This document shows, piece after piece, positions 63,276 through 64,000 of a stretch of 64,000 bases of DNA (positions within the stretch are counted from its first letter, which is position 1; the number at the start of each line of letters is the position of its first letter). The stretch is from Frigoribacterium sp. CFBP 13712 (GTDB taxonomy: Bacteria > Actinomycetota > Actinomycetes > Actinomycetales > Microbacteriaceae): NCBI RefSeq assembly GCF_014842255.1, contig NZ_JACYVH010000001.1, positions 399,264 through 463,263 of the forward strand. The letters are read 5' to 3'. Under the pieces are notes generated by a model. That model saw only the letters and a program-made list of their open reading frames with translations, had not been told where the DNA came from and ran no database searches. The position numbers and the translations under genes were made by a program.

Positions 63276-63297
63276 CGGCTCAGCGACCGCTGAGCCG
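63276..63297. other. Hairpin between the HTH gene and the lysin gene
   Basis: CGGCTCAG pairs with CTGAGCCG around CGACCG. It could end the HTH transcript (no T-run) or lie in the leader of the lysin gene. Confidence 0.45.
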
Positions 63298-63323
63298 AAG
63301 AAAGAGAAGAAACGGAGATTCAC

Positions 63324-64000
63324 ATTCCTGAATGGGGAGGCCACACGAATGGCCAGATACCCGCCTCGGCACTCGTACCCGTGCCGGCGACCCTCACCGG
63401 TTCCGGCTATCTGCGAAGCGACGCCGCCAGGCAGTACACCGCACTGAACAGTGCATTCCAGGCTCAGTTCGGGGCAGACCTCGTCATCACCGAGGGCTAC
63501 CGGAGCTACGAGCGTCAGAAGTACCTCTACGACGGCTGGCTCAACGGTCAGCCGGGCTTCAACTACGCAGCAGAACCCGGAACGTCGAATCACGGGTGGG
63601 CGACCGCCTGCGACTTCGGCGCCGGCGTAGCCAGTTACGGCACACCTCAGAAGGCCTGGATGGACGCCAACGCGCCCACCTTCGGCTGGTCACCGACCGG
63701 CAACGGCTTCCCCTCCCGGGAGCCGTGGCACTTCGACTACATCCGGGCCTACGAGCCCATCACCGCACCTCCGACAGATACGAAAGAAGAAGACATGGAC
63801 AAGCTCTACATCATCACTCAGGGAACCACGAGCCGCTGGGCTCCCGGCAGCAAGTTCCTCATCTCGAACGGACGCAGCCGGCTCGTGTCGACCGCCGATC
63901 TGGCCCTCGTCGGCCTGGCGCTCTCGGACGGCATCGAGGTCACGACATCGGAGATGGGTCGCGTGCTCGCGCTGCACAGCATCCCCGATTCGGGCAGCGT
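63324..64000 (+). CDS. M15 peptidase / lysin-type protein, 3' end outside the window
   Basis: The frame runs open to the window end. Conserved sequence begins at PEWGGHTNGQIPASALVPV, matching WGGHSNGKIPAGAL of the 6875-7774 peptidase. It continues GYLRSDAARQYTALNSAF, ITEGYRSYERQ, the zinc motif TSNHGWATACDFG and EPWHFDY. A C-terminal domain starting MDKLYIITQGTTSRWAPG follows and is cut by the window. No ATG, GTG or TTG lies between the upstream stop (63291) and the conserved N-terminus. ATT at 63324, six bases after GGAG, is the best start; the first conventional start, GTG 63381, would remove 19 conserved residues. No signal peptide, so it would need a holin or another release route. Confidence 0.7.
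   Translation, partial: MPEWGGHTNGQIPASALVPVPATLTGSGYLRSDAARQYTALNSAFQAQFGADLVITEGYRSYERQKYLYDGWLNGQPGFNYAAEPGTSNHGWATACDFGAGVASYGTPQKAWMDANAPTFGWSPTGNGFPSREPWHFDYIRAYEPITAPPTDTKEEDMDKLYIITQGTTSRWAPGSKFLISNGRSRLVSTADLALVGLALSDGIEVTTSEMGRVLALHSIPDSGS

Overview
The window is a very GC-rich chromosomal segment of an actinobacterium. Start codons are often GTG or TTG, genes commonly overlap by 4 bases (ATGA or GTGA), and many mRNAs look leaderless. Gene order and content (actinobacterial acyl-CoA carboxylase with an epsilon subunit, dTDP-rhamnose genes, a short LCP protein, the sdhCDAB order) point to Microbacteriaceae. The genus cannot be fixed from sequence alone; Frigoribacterium- or Curtobacterium-like is a guess. 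No rRNA, tRNA, insertion sequence or CRISPR array was found.

Layout. 1-10.9 kb is a cell-surface glycan cluster: glycosyltransferases, rmlA/rmlC/rmlB/rmlD for dTDP-L-rhamnose, and inside it a Tat-exported M15 peptidase with a small companion gene. 11.0-17.3 kb holds an LCP ligase, purE-purK, a GtrA flippase, UDP-glucose dehydrogenase, a PH-domain membrane protein and birA. 17.4-26.5 kb is the acyl-CoA carboxylase locus (accD, accE, maf, accA). It is interrupted by a structured small-RNA-like transcript, a two-component system with an extra membrane partner, and an RNA methyltransferase. 26.7-38.3 kb is a nucleoside uptake and salvage block: purine nucleoside phosphorylase, phosphohexomutase, orphan PTS IIB/IIA, adenosine deaminase, thymidine phosphorylase, cytidine deaminase and a BMP-type ABC importer. 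38.5-40.9 kb has manC and a mannosyltransferase-like gene. 41.1-44.6 kb is succinate dehydrogenase. 44.7-46.9 kb holds three poorly characterised genes, two of which resemble type VII secretion or polymorphic-toxin accessory families. 47.0-62 kb is mostly housekeeping (PTS enzyme I, YihY, exonuclease III, trpS, ribD-ribA, MFS and ABC exporters, nicotinamidase, a PBP4-type carboxypeptidase, two Gfo/Idh oxidoreductases). 62-64 kb carries a phage-like XRE/ImmA pair, a divergent small HTH gene and a second M15 lysin-type gene running off the end.

The core order (rmlD, LCP, purE, purK, gtrA, PH protein, birA, accD, accE, maf, accA; then deoD, pmmB, add, deoA, cdd, sdhCDAB) matches the order I know from Mycobacterium tuberculosis, so the inserted genes stand out as lineage-specific additions.

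The most interesting observations are: a 14-base motif GGAGGCGCGGGTCG dispersed in seven exact copies on both strands and in coding as well as non-coding DNA; a three-hairpin transcript with a good terminator at 19.4-19.62 kb; nineteen -10 boxes placed 6-8 bases before a start codon; a lysin gene whose conserved N-terminus has no ATG/GTG/TTG start; and a shared C-terminal domain that occurs fused to both M15 peptidases and once on its own.
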